64,000 nucleotides of DNA from Adiantum capillus-veneris (lineage: Eukaryota > Streptophyta > Polypodiopsida > Polypodiales > Pteridaceae). The notes below the pieces were generated by a model, which made no database searches, had not been told where the DNA came from, and worked only from the letters and a program-made list of their open reading frames with translations. The DNA is taken from NCBI GenBank assembly GCA_014529385.2, contig CM043954.1:95123247-95187246 (forward strand). Direction: 5' to 3'. Below, one piece after another: positions 35,061 through 45,129 of this stretch. Position numbers and translations under genes: made by a program. Positions within the stretch are counted from its first letter, which is position 1. Every line of letters starts with the position of its first letter.

Positions 35061-36010
35061 TCAAGCAGACATCCTTGGCGTCTCTCTTCCCAAAAAACCA
35101 TCGCGTAACTCGTGATCCTCTGGAAGATGCACTTGATGACCTTTGTAGATTTGCTTCTTGAGTGAGGGTGCCCGACGTCCATTAAGTCTAGGGACACATG
35201 TAATGCATGCTCTGTATCCGCTTGTCTGGAGCCCTGCATGTATACACATGACAATTGAGAAAAACAAAGGTTTAAGTGTTTGAGTTTGAGTATCACCTGA
35301 GCATTCTGTTAGTCCAGGATAGTCATGCATGGTCCACATCAGAATGCCTCTAATCAAGGCATTGCGTTGACATGTGTGTCGGCTCATATCCACCACTTCT
35401 ATGCCAATCCACAATTGTTGTAGGCTTTTCAATAGTGGATGGAGATACACATCCATATTCTTCACTATATACCACCCTGGCACAATCAAGCTTAGAAATA
35501 GGTGCCCCTTCTTGGTAGTCAACCACGGGGAAATGTTGTAGTTGACAATGACAAATGTCCATACACTATAAAATGTTGATCTCTGACCAAATGGATTTAC
35601 GCCATCCATATCCAGGCCGAGGTGCAAATTTCGAGCTTCCTTGGCAAAATCCGGCCATGTGTTGTCTATATACTTCCATGCCGTGCAATCTATAGGGATT
35701 CGTAGCACACCGACTGAAGATCTATTCTCCTCGTTCCATGATTCTAGAGCGGCCATGGACTTGCATTCCACGAAATGCTTGATACAAGGCAGCAGAGGAA
35801 AGTATTGAACACCTTCTGCGGTACTTTTTTTCCATGGAGATCTACTCGATATCTCTCGAAATCACATTTTGCACACTTCTCCATGTCTAGGTATTCCCCT
35901 CTGAAAAGAATGTGGTCTTTAGGACAAGCATGAATGAAACTCTAATCCATCCCCAAGTTTTGCAAGATCTTTCTTGCTTCCTCTCTAAAAACTGGCATCA
36001 CACTAGATCA
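35061..36010 (-). pseudogene. CACTA-B TNP2-type transposase, catalytic (Transposase_21) half
   Basis: Near 35,940-35,830 the minus strand reads HACPKDHILFRGEY...CAKCDFERY, the zinc-ribbon-like start of the domain (family Cys...Lys/Tyr...CPxCxxSRY). The 236-codon frame from 35,771 has LHLGLDMDGVNPFGQRST, YNISPWLTTKKGHLFLSLIV, DVYLHPLLKSLQQLW and GILMWTMHDYPGLTECSG, all typical of TNP2. The enzyme would cut the element at its CACTA ends. A stop after ILQNLGMD and frame breaks near 35,780 and 35,060 disable it. Confidence 0.88.
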
Positions 36011-36224
36011 GCTGGCAGTATGTGCTCTTTGAGCAATCTACACATAAAAACACGCAAAACACTTGTGTAAGTAATTTGGTACATTATACATTTATAGTTT
36101 TTTATTGAAGTAGACACATTGTAATAGATCACCTAAAAAGTTCTATGATGCTACTCTCATTCTATTCAAACTTTGCTTGCATGTTGAGAAGAACACCAGG
36201 AGTACCTTCAATCTAAACACGCGT

Positions 36225-37425
36225 TGTCGGAATGTGTGCGGTCTAGCTTGGAAGGTGCAAAACCTCTGGTTGTGAGAGTTCGTGATGAGAGTCACAAACC
36301 CTTTGCGAGAAACCATTTGTGGAGAATCACCAACCCTCTTTCTAAGGGTGACAAAGAATCTAAGAGCGTTTGTGACAGCAAAGTCATAAACCCTCTTTCC
36401 TATCGTGCTTGGAAATTGCTTGTTTTCGTAGTCGAGAGTATGATGAGAGGATCATCAAATCACATTCAATTTCACTTAAAAAGACCATTGAAAAACACTA
36501 ATGTTTCAGCCATGAAACCTCGATGCTCATACAAGCACAATTCTCAATCAAAACCCAAACCTCTTTCATGGTATCATGTAGCCTCACCCCCAATTACATA
36601 GTCGTAGCATCAAACAGTTGAAAGGAATGCTCAAGCTTCCACCTTCTTGGCGACCATTTTCTGATTTTACAGAGATTCACTAACTTCTATATTGAAGCCC
36701 AAACACCATTTTGATAAGGGGAAACCCTAATTCACTCCCTCACAAGCTCAGATACAAGATTGCGAAGAGGCAGGACTACAGCACACATAGATTGGGCAAC
36801 CATGGAAGCTATTAAACAGTACAGAAAAATTGCTGGTTTTTTCTGTAAAAAGCCCCCATCTCTCTCTTCCCCATGGCATTTTCAGCTGATGTGTCAATTT
36901 TTGGGCCATTTTGCCACTTTGGACCAAAACTAGGTCATTTTCAGCTCATTTTTTACCCAAAAATGCTATTTTTTATGCAAAAAATCCCAAACGGAGTCAA
37001 AAAAATCCCTAAATTTGTGGGATCACTCGCATAAGCATAAAAAGCATAGAGAAGCATCATTTTTCATCAATATACCATTTTGGGTCACTTTCCATGCAAT
37101 TCTGCAAACGGTGCCGGTTAGCTGCTATTTTTGCAATTTTTGCCCGCATCAATCTTTATAGGTGAGATGAGTGTGCCACCATGAAACACTTGGAATATAT
37201 ACATTGTAAAACCAAATTGAGCATCTTATCAAGTGTAAGAGCATGCAAATGCGCCACATCCTGGGCCACGACTCCCCGGATAGGTATGTACATGATAATG
37301 ACCGTAGTAGACGCTTCAACATATATCACAATATGTACATGATTGCTTTTATTTGCATACATCGAGAAGTGTCAAGAGTGAGCTGAATGTTTTACTTCAC
37401 ACTATGTACGTGCCACGGCACGACA
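36225..37425 (-). repeat. Left LTR (3' LTR) of the fungal-like gypsy
   Basis: 1,201 bp. Its first 190 bp differ from the right LTR at a dozen or more positions, mostly transitions, while the next 190 bp are almost identical. An open frame of 125 codons on the plus strand covers 36,224-36,601. Confidence 0.94.
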
Positions 37426-37440
37426 TCCACCCCCTCTGAA
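37426..37440 (-). promoter_or_regulatory. Polypurine tract
   Basis: On the minus strand CAGAGGGGGTGGA directly precedes the LTR start TGTCGTGCC. Confidence 0.78.
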
Positions 37441-37484
37441 CCTGCACATCCTCCGGTATGTGCCACAACAACATTTGTAGAGCA

Positions 37485-38033
37485 TTAAAACTCATGGTGA
37501 GACGCCATATTCTCACTTTCATCCTCAATTTCCATATAGTTGGCTTCATCATCCTCTTCACTTGGTTGTGCAGCAGATGGATCAAAATCCCCTCTTCTTT
37601 TGAATAATTTAATTCTTTTTCCCGCAATGGGAATTTTCAGTTCTGTCCCATCCAGTTCACGCAAGGTGTAAGTTGCATTTCCATGCACATGTTTGACAAC
37701 ATAAGGACCAAACCATCTCTTTGCAAGCTTCCTTATTGTAGAGTGCTGGTTTTCAAGGCTACTATCATACACCAACACCCAATCAACTTCTTCAATGTCT
37801 TTTGGTTTGAGCCTATGCATTTTGTCAAATCTGTCTTTGTTTTTCAGCCTTGCATTCTTTAGTCGAGCTTTTGCAAGCTCAATGTCTTCAGGCCTTCTTT
37901 CTAGTTGCCGTATGCACAATGCAAGAAGGTCTTCTCTACTCATTCCATCTTCCCATGGCAATACATTCCATATAAGAACTACATCTTCAATTGGCATCAC
38001 AGGTTTTCGACCATACATCAATTCAACAGGCAT
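37485..38033 (-). pseudogene. Gypsy integrase C-terminal part, frame-shifted from the main frame
   Basis: The 182-codon frame begins MPVELMYGRKPVMP, the conserved TPxELxxGRxP segment after the integrase core, then a basic helix, the segment KRWFGPYVVKHVHGNATYTL (integrase C-terminal SH3-like fold) and an acidic tail. It overlaps the end of the preceding frame by 16 bp in another phase, so one indel near 38,040 separates them. No chromodomain follows. Confidence 0.85.
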
Positions 38034-39478
38034 ATAGCCAGTGTGACTGAACTATGTGTTGTACAGTCAGCCCACAATGCAAATGGCAGTAACCTTGGCC
38101 ACTCTACGAGCTTACCTTCACAAGCCTTAGCTAAAGCTTTGATTATTGGAGGATGTCCTCTTTCACTTTTGCCATTTCCCTCTGGGTTATAAGCACAAGT
38201 TAAAGCTAGTTTGATGCCCATTCTAGAGAAGAATTCCCTTGCTTCATCAGCATCCAATTCTCCTCTATCTGCAGTTATCTTTCCCACACACCAATAGCGA
38301 CAGATCACATCTTCAAGAAGAAATTTACATACATCTTGTGTACTCTTTGTCCTCAATGCTCTCCCTTTAACTTGATTAGACAAATCTTCTCTTGCAAGCA
38401 CCAAATACCTCATTTGCCAAAGTCCCAAAGGCATTGCAACCAAATCCACAACCCATTTGTAATGCATGGCTAATGGATAAGTAGGATGTAGTCCATCACG
38501 ATGCCGTACATTTGAATACATTTGGCATGTCACACAAGAGTCCACAAACTCATCCACATCCTTATACATCCCTTTCCACCAATACCTTTCTTTTACCTTG
38601 GAAAATGTTGCCCATACACCTCGATGTCCTGCCCATAAACTTTTATGGAACTCCTTGATGATTTGTTGCTGAGTAACCTTATCGCATACTACGCGCAATG
38701 GTGTTCCATCTCTTTGTTTAGGATGCTTCCATAGGTAGCCATCCCTCAAGAAGTATCCATATGCTTTTCTTCTTATCCTCTTAAATTCTTGCTCAGTCCA
38801 ATCATCCTGCTTCTGCAAAGTACTTAAGTAGCGACCTATCAAGAGCCATTCATCCTCATATAGTTCCTTTGAAAAGGACTCAAGTGAAGACACAAAACAT
38901 GCATGACTACTCTTTGCATGATCAATAGTGTAAAACTTTGTGCCAACATCATCTCCGTCAATAATCATGTCTTGTTCATCTTCATACCTTGCCCTAGATA
39001 GCATATCTGCCATTGGATTGTCTTTCCCTGCAATATGCTTGAGCTCAGGATTCAAGGACTTTATGTAGGCTATCCATCGCAGCATTGCAATATCAGGAGT
39101 CGAACAATTTGTGATCATTCCAAGAAGAGGCAAACAATCAGTTTCCACAACCACTGATGCCCCTATCAAGTACTCCTTGTCACACCTCAATGCTATAACC
39201 ACCCCCCATAGTTCCCTTTTTACTTGTGCATAATCGGATTGGCAAGAACTCAGAATCTTGGCTCCAAATCTCACCACATACCTTTTTCCTTCATCATCAT
39301 CTTTCCCTACTGCCCATCCTATCCCTATAGGACTCGTGTCCACTGTCACAATGATAGGTCTCTCACACGCATAGTCTACCTTTCTCAAGGTTGGCGATGA
39401 AAGAAGTAGCTTCTTTAGCTTTCTCATGGCTTTTGTGTGCTCTTCTTCCCATTTAAACTTTTGATTCTTTCTCAACAA
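38018..39478 (-). CDS. Gypsy RNase H - integrase, intact 486-codon frame
   Basis: RNase H: Asp47 (VTVDTS), Glu89 (KRELWG), Asp114 (VETDCLPL) and Asp158 (ADMLSR) are the four catalytic carboxylates, all present. Integrase zinc site: His278, His285 (six residues between them), Cys315 and Cys318. Integrase core: Asp345 (VVDLVAMP), Asp404 (ITADRGEL) and Glu439 (GNGKSERG), the full D,D,E set. These enzymes remove the RNA template and insert the DNA copy. The frame is open over 1.46 kb, which suggests recent activity, but frame breaks before and after it mean no whole polyprotein can be made without frameshifting. Confidence 0.9.
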   Translation of the reverse strand: MLRKNQKFKWEEEHTKAMRKLKKLLLSSPTLRKVDYACERPIIVTVDTSPIGIGWAVGKDDDEGKRYVVRFGAKILSSCQSDYAQVKRELWGVVIALRCDKEYLIGASVVVETDCLPLLGMITNCSTPDIAMLRWIAYIKSLNPELKHIAGKDNPMADMLSRARYEDEQDMIIDGDDVGTKFYTIDHAKSSHACFVSSLESFSKELYEDEWLLIGRYLSTLQKQDDWTEQEFKRIRRKAYGYFLRDGYLWKHPKQRDGTPLRVVCDKVTQQQIIKEFHKSLWAGHRGVWATFSKVKERYWWKGMYKDVDEFVDSCVTCQMYSNVRHRDGLHPTYPLAMHYKWVVDLVAMPLGLWQMRYLVLAREDLSNQVKGRALRTKSTQDVCKFLLEDVICRYWCVGKITADRGELDADEAREFFSRMGIKLALTCAYNPEGNGKSERGHPPIIKALAKACEGKLVEWPRLLPFALWADCTTHSSVTLAICLLN

Positions 39479-39560
39479 CCTATAAAGGGGATCTGCTACA
39501 TGTGCATAATGTGGTATCCAAATAAGATAGAAGACGCAAGCACCAAGAAATCTTCGAACT

Positions 39561-40891
39561 TCAGTTATAGTTGTACATGTTTTTTATTGCATCCATCTTT
39601 TTTGGACAAGGTCTTCTACCATAAGGACCACACATATGCCCCACAATCAACACTTCATTAACACAAAATACAGATTTTTGCTTTGACATGGTAAGATTAA
39701 CTTCTTCAAGATTTGACAAAATCTTCTCACAATCTTCGATATGGTCTGCAACAAACTTACGGCACCCCCTTGAATCCATAGTTTCATCTTTATGTATGTC
39801 TTCACATCCTTTGATGGGCACATCATCAAGAAATGGCATTGTGATTTGAGGTATGAAGTCACATAGAACCTTGTTCATCCCATTCATCATATGTGCAACT
39901 GAATTTGTTGCTCCTTGAGGTAAGGTACACATCCTCACCAATCCCAAAGGTGTTTTCATAGTTGTCAGATCTCTACTCTCAACATCTATCTGAAATTGAT
40001 TGTACCCTGAATAGAGATCCCCCACTGAGTAAATTGACCTTCCTGCAAACGCCTCTATAAACTCATCCACTATAGGTCCTGTACCCACATTCCGGATGGT
40101 AACCTTGTTTACAGGTTGCATATCTTGTATGAATCGCAAAGCTCCATTCCTCAAGTAGGTAGAGTGAACCACCTGTTTGAATATGGCGCACAAGAAGGCT
40201 CCAAGATACCCATGCTAATCTTTTCATTGAGGAGTTCTATTAACTTTGGCAAATGTGCTTTCGGAACCGGAATTGGGCGTAGATTCCAAGGTACATGAGG
40301 GATAGTGAAGATCACCATAGGTGCAACAACATTAGGATCAACACACCCTATCTCATGTGGCTGGAAAGCAAAAGCCTTACCATGTCTTGAAAGCATTTCT
40401 TTAAAACTCTTCTTCTCTTCTTCTGTTAAAAACTCTTCACAGCCAACTTTTATCTCTTTATGGGATTCCATTGTGAACTTGTGTCCATTTCTTTTTGGAT
40501 CCCTGTGACTCGACTGCAAAGAAGCTTGCTCTAGATTTTTCCTACAATCTGACGATAAAGGTAAGGCCACTGGTCTCACTTTCTTTGCCACCATTTTGTA
40601 CTTGGTCTCCACATGCACTTTCAATCCTTCATTAGCATTGAAATCTTTTTGATCTTCAAAAGACTCAATCACATCATACATTTCCATAGAGCATACTTCC
40701 ACAATGTGGGTTCCATCTTGCATGCTAGAGTCCATTATAGCCTCGAGCTCAAGCATAGTATCTACATGAGAAACTTGTTCAAAGAAACCTGAAATGCATT
40801 CACTATCCTCTATGAAACCATTTTCTTTCATGTATTTCTGTACACTATATACATATTGTCGTACACTTCTTTTCATATCCTCAAGCTTCAT
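39561..40891 (-). pseudogene. Gypsy reverse transcriptase, one frame break
   Basis: The upstream frame (40,891-40,151) ends with RPIPVPKAHLPKLIELLNEK and EPSCAPYSNRWFTLP, the RT entry segment. After an indel near 40,165 the frame 40,193-39,561 gives NGALRFIQDMQPVN, SVGDLYSGYNQFQI (motif A with Asp), LPQGATNSVAHM (motif B) and MPFLDDVPIKG (motif C, Asp-Asp pair). The catalytic Asp residues are all there. The wording after motif C and the VDEFIEAFAGR segment is what reminds me of fungal elements. It copies element RNA into DNA. Confidence 0.9.
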
Positions 40892-41136
40892 AAAACATAT
40901 TGACCCATGCTCTGTTAATCCCTAGAAACCTGTAGAAAAATCTTCTTCTCGCTTTGGGTGAGGCAAGAATCTTTTTGTTCTTGTACCATTGCAATCCCAC
41001 TTCACAATGGTACATGGCCAAAACCCCTTGTCTCCCTATACTTTTTGATCTCTTTGTTCGCTTTTGGTAGAGGATACTCACGAAGACTATTGCGGTTCCT
41101 CTCGTGATTCACACACATAGTCAAAAATTGCACAGC

Positions 41137-41799
41137 TCACTTCCCATCTCTGCTCTTTACCCTAGCATAAGCAGAACCATCATCCAAGACCTTTGTTTCC
41201 ATGCGAACGGCTGTGATGTATCGCTGCCCAAGGATAAGAGGATAGGTAGACATCTCCTGCACAAAGAAATTTTGCTCGTCCTTCACATTACCAATCGTCA
41301 CTTTCACATTTGGACAAGCCCCATACAGCTCTCCTAATGAGTTATTTGCAGCTCTAATCATCCACCCATGGTGTGTGTCTATCGGCCACTTACCATTCAT
41401 GTAAAGACTCTTGGACATAAGATTGATCTCAGAGCCATGATCTATCAATGCAACATATGGCTCCTCAAGATCACCCACCTTGACCAAGGTTTCTATTGTA
41501 GCTCTTGCCCAGTGACTTTTGGAGTAGTGGCTTTTATAGGAGGCTTCATCATCATCATCATCATCTGCAAATCGAGCATGTGCATCTCTTCGAGAAGACT
41601 GGTAGCATCGTACCACAGTTTCATCACAATCACTCTCTTGGACAAGTATTCCACGTGCCTTAAGTGACTCCCCTTCACCCTCAGACTGTGGAGGAATAGA
41701 CTCAGTGAGAGTTTGCCTCTTTCTTTTTATGATATCTATAATTTCTTCATGAAACTCGCGTTTAGCAATGCCAAGAACCTCACCCAAAGGTAAACTCAA
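41137..41799 (-). CDS. Gypsy protease
   Basis: A 220-codon frame with an acidic, disordered first half (an Asp run at about residues 79-84) and then a retropepsin: LIDHGSEINLMS at about residues 118-129, where D-H-G-S is the D-T/S-G-type active site with His at the second position, and later YPLILGQRYI, the landmark of the flap-side strand. It would cut the Gag-Pol polyprotein. It overlaps the end of the preceding Gag frame by 20 bp in another phase. Confidence 0.82.
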   Translation of the reverse strand: MSLPLGEVLGIAKREFHEEIIDIIKRKRQTLTESIPPQSEGEGESLKARGILVQESDCDETVVRCYQSSRRDAHARFADDDDDDEASYKSHYSKSHWARATIETLVKVGDLEEPYVALIDHGSEINLMSKSLYMNGKWPIDTHHGWMIRAANNSLGELYGACPNVKVTIGNVKDEQNFFVQEMSTYPLILGQRYITAVRMETKVLDDGSAYARVKSRDGK

Positions 41800-43375
41800 C
41801 TTTGCTATTCAAAATCCTTTCCTCCAATACCTGCTTTAAGTTTGTGGCAGCTTCAATGCGAGATTGTAGTTTGTATGCAGGGCCTTTTGCTTTGGCTTTT
41901 CCTTGCTCTTTCTTCCCTGTAGATTCCTCCTCCATAGGAATCTCAGGAGGAGGCACATATGGTGGAGCCTCATAAGAAGGTCCTGAATCCTTTCTTCCTT
42001 CGGCTCTTGTAACCCTCTTTGAAGTAGAAGGGCGTGCATCTCCATTATCATGTCTACGCTTCTCTTCCATAATTGCTTCATTGTTATAGCATTTTGCAAG
42101 ATAGGCATGCACTAATAAAGAATCCACAGGGTCATCCCAACCTGTTGTATGGCGTATGCAATCACCACCTTCATGTAATACCTGTTTAGTTACCTTCCAT
42201 TTTTCGATTGAGGCTATTGCATATGGCCACAAGCTATCAACCTCCTCAAAATCATCTGGAGTATACTTTAACACTGTCTTTGGAATTAGCTCTATCTTTG
42301 CCCCATAGGTAGCAGCCTCCACTACAGAAATAGCATGACAAGTTGCCATATCCTCCCCTAACTTCCGCATACCTCCTTTTCCAAAGTTAGTTCCTAATGG
42401 CATACCTGTCTCTCGCAGATGGATCTTGCCATCCTTAAAAAACACAAGGTCTATTTTTAAGGCATCACTAAAGCTATCACAATCCCTTCTGCCATGGTCC
42501 GTGCCATCACACCATATGCATCTGTGCACAAATCCTTCTTTATTTTGGGATTTTTGTCCTGCAGAGTAGGTTGTCCTTTCTCTTCAATCCTTGTTAGCTT
42601 TAACTTCATTTCTTGCATGCCCTTAACAAGCTCATCAAGCATTGAATTATCACCTTTTGGACTCACAACATTAGGCTTTGGAGGAATCTCTGACGTGCTA
42701 GGAGGAGAGGTAGTACCATTCACCACCATCTTGTCCCTACGACGTTGCCTCTACTGCGTCTTCAACCTCTTTCCACTCAGCCTTTAGACCCTGTTCTATA
42801 CTCTTGTCTTCAAGGAGTAGCTCTAGCTTTTCTTGGAGCTCATGACCTGCAGCTTGAAGGAACAATTCGGTCTTTTCACTATCCAAACTAGCCCGCTCTG
42901 TTCCTGACAGTTTAGCATAGCATCGCTCAAACTCTCTCAATAGTTCGATGATGGAAAGTCCTTCTTTTGGCTTTGCAACCCATTCCAAGAAGGTCCTTTT
43001 TGTAACCCTTTCAGAGTCCTCCATGAAGTATTCCTCCTTGAGGGCTAATTTGAATTGCTCCCAACATTCTCCATGCTCCTCCCTGATTCCCCTTACATGG
43101 TCTCTAATCTCGGGGACCACAACAAGCTCAAAACTACGAATCATGTCCACCTCTGGAACCTGTTGTAGCTCCATCTCCTTTACATAACCACGAAGAAACT
43201 TTGTGACATATTTCCCTTCAAATTGGTCCATTTTGTTCACAATAGCTTGAAGGGCTTTGGTTGCCGACACCTCCCTTCTTTCTGCAGCCTGTTGTTGTTG
43301 CATAAACATGAATGCTTGAAACATTTGCATTGTGCCTTGATCAAAACGCATGCCTTGTTGATATTGTTGATCCAT
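41780..43375 (-). pseudogene. Gypsy Gag with zinc knuckle, two frame breaks
   Basis: Frame 43,375-42,737 starts MDQQYQQGMRFDQGTMQMF and has a capsid-like helical part (YVTKFLRGYVKEM, FKLALKEEYF, LLREFERCYAKL), comparable to fungal and plant Ty3 capsid domains. A second frame (42,729-42,457) is Pro/Lys-rich. The third (42,529-41,780) has CIWCDGTDHGRRDC, a Cys-x2-Cys-x4-His-x4-Cys knuckle, followed by a long region that is unlike usual plant Gag. These overlap in different phases, so two indels or programmed shifts separate them. Confidence 0.82.
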
Positions 43376-43440
43376 AGCTTTAATTATTTGTAATTAAACC
43401 TTTCAAAACAAGTATTCGAACCCCCACCCCAGCTGCTTCG

Positions 43441-43454
43441 CGCGGGGTTCACCA
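43441..43454 (-). promoter_or_regulatory. Primer binding site of the fungal-like gypsy
   Basis: On the minus strand, four bases after the LTR, TGGTGAACCCCGCG begins with TGG, the complement of a tRNA CCA end. I cannot assign the tRNA from memory. Confidence 0.55.
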
Positions 43455-43458
43455 GAAA

Positions 43459-44649
43459 TGTCGAAATGTGTGCAGTCTAGCTGGGAAGGTGCAGAACCTC
43501 TGGCTGTGAGATTTCGTGATGAGAGTCACAAACCCTTTGTGAGAAAGCGTTTGTGGAGAATCACCAACCCTCTTTCTAAGGGTGACAGAGAATCTAAGAG
43601 CGTTCGTGATAGCAAAGTCACAAACCCTCTTTCCTATCGTGCTTGGAAATTGCTTGTTTTCGTAGTCGAGAGTATGATGAGAGGATCATCAAATCACATT
43701 CAATTTCACTTAAAAAGACCATTGAAAAACACTAATGTTTCAGCCATGAAACCTCGATGCTCATACAAGCACAATTCTCAATCAAAACCCAAACCTCTTT
43801 CATGGTATCATGTAGCCTCGCCCCCAATGACATAGTCGTAGCATCAAACAGTTGAAAGGAATGCTCAAGCTTCCACCTTCTTGGTGACCATTTTCTGATT
43901 TTTCAGAGATTTAAGAACTTCTATATTGAAGCCCAAACACCATTTTGATAAGGGGAAACCCTAATTCACTCCCTCACAAGATTGCGAAGAGGCGGGACTA
44001 CAGCACACATAGATTGGGCAACCATGGAAGCTATTACACAGTACAGAAAAATTGCTGGTTTTTTCTGTAAAAAGCCCCCTTCTCTCTCTTCCCCACGGCA
44101 TTTCAGCTGATGTGTCAATTTTTGGGCCATTTTGCCACTTTGGACCAAAACTAGGTCATTTTCAGGTCATTTTTTACCCAAAAAATGTCATTTTTTATGC
44201 AAAAAATCACAAGCAGAGTCAGAAAAATCCCTAAATTTGTGGGATCACTTGCATAAGCATAAAAAGCATAGATAAGCATCATTTTCCATCAATATACCAT
44301 TTTGGGTCACTTTCCATGCAATTCTGTAAAACGGCGCCTGTTAGCTGCTATTTTTGGCAATTTTTGCCCGCATCAATCTTTATAGGTGAGATGAGTGTGC
44401 CAACATGAAACACTTGTAATATATACATTGTAAAACCAAATTAAGCATCTTATCAAGTGGAAAAGCATGCAAATGCGCCACATCCAGGGCCACGACTCCC
44501 CGGATAGGTATGTACATGATAATGACCGCAGTAGACGCTTCAACATATATCACAATATGTACATGATTGCTTTTATTTGCATACATTGAGAAGTGTCAAG
44601 AGTGAGGTGAATGTTTTACTTCACACTATGTACGTGCCATGGCACGACA
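43459..44649 (-). repeat. Right LTR (5' LTR) of the fungal-like gypsy
   Basis: 1,191 bp. It contains the same plus-strand 125-codon frame (43,458-43,835). Divergence from the left LTR is concentrated at its left end, which is U5 in element orientation. Small indels occur near 43,975 and 44,335. Confidence 0.94.
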
Positions 44650-45129
44650 GCGTGCTCCACCATACAATGGCGTATCTGAGAGATACCCATCCTCGGGGGT
44701 CTATGCACAAAATATACAATTTACACCTTTATATAATTTTCAATATACATCAGAGTTACAAAAGCATTTTCATCGGGGAGGAGTTCTTAGCGATCAACCA
44801 AGCATGGAGTTTAGGCCATGAGCATGAGTGCATTCAGAGGCACCTAGCAACTAGTGCTACCCAAGAATGGGTGTTATAAATGAAAGCGTACTCAAGAAAA
44901 AATATAGCATTGTGGAGGGAGAATATATGTGTACACTGTGTTGCGACAAGAGAGAGAGGGACAATATAGTGGAGGGTGAAATAGAGTGCACAGAGACGTG
45001 AGAAAATGACAACAGACAAACTTTAAATGCCCCATCTAAGTGAAACAGGCAACCATGTATTAATTGAATGACAAAATTTGGGTATACAATAACATCAAAA
45101 AGTTTATGACAAAATAACTAGCAAATCAC
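44650..45129. other. Unassigned
   Basis: It starts with GCGT, the right target duplication of the gypsy. If that element landed in CACTA-B, this would be more CACTA-B sequence, but I recognise no TNP2 codons or CACTA end in it. Confidence 0.35.

Larger units (their letters stand above)
31158..36224 (-). mobile_element. CACTA-B: En/Spm-type DNA transposon, cut by the gypsy element
   Basis: The left end reads TACTACAAGAGGTTCTTCAC, a CACTACAAGA end with its first base changed. Subterminal words such as AGCGACGC follow. Coding runs on the minus strand: TNP2-type transposase (36,010 to about 33,400) and the accessory gene (33,030-32,060). It is the inverted paralogue of CACTA-A and extends further 5', keeping the Transposase_21 domain. 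Its 5' end is not seen because a gypsy LTR begins at 36,225, and I could not pick it up again after 44,650. Confidence 0.85.
36225..44649 (-). mobile_element. Ty3/gypsy LTR retrotransposon with fungal-like pol, 8.4 kb
   Basis: LTRs (36,225-37,425; 43,459-44,649) start TGTCGG/TGTCGA and end GGCACGACA. GCGT stands on both outer sides (36,221-36,224; 44,650-44,653), consistent with a short target duplication. On the minus strand the order is gag, zinc knuckle, protease, reverse transcriptase, RNase H, integrase, so it belongs to Ty3/gypsy. About five frame breaks separate otherwise long frames. Motifs such as LIDHGSEINLMS, PIVDEFIEAFAGR and FLDDVPIKG resemble basidiomycete gypsy elements as I remember them, more than plant Tat, Athila or chromovirus lineages. 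No chromodomain is seen. Confidence 0.92.

Noticed and set aside
36225-44649. Fungal contamination as the source of the fungal-like gypsy
   Set aside because: Plant-type CACTA coding sequence lies directly left of it, GCGT stands on both sides, and the right flank leads to other repeats of the window. An assembly join cannot be fully excluded without reads.
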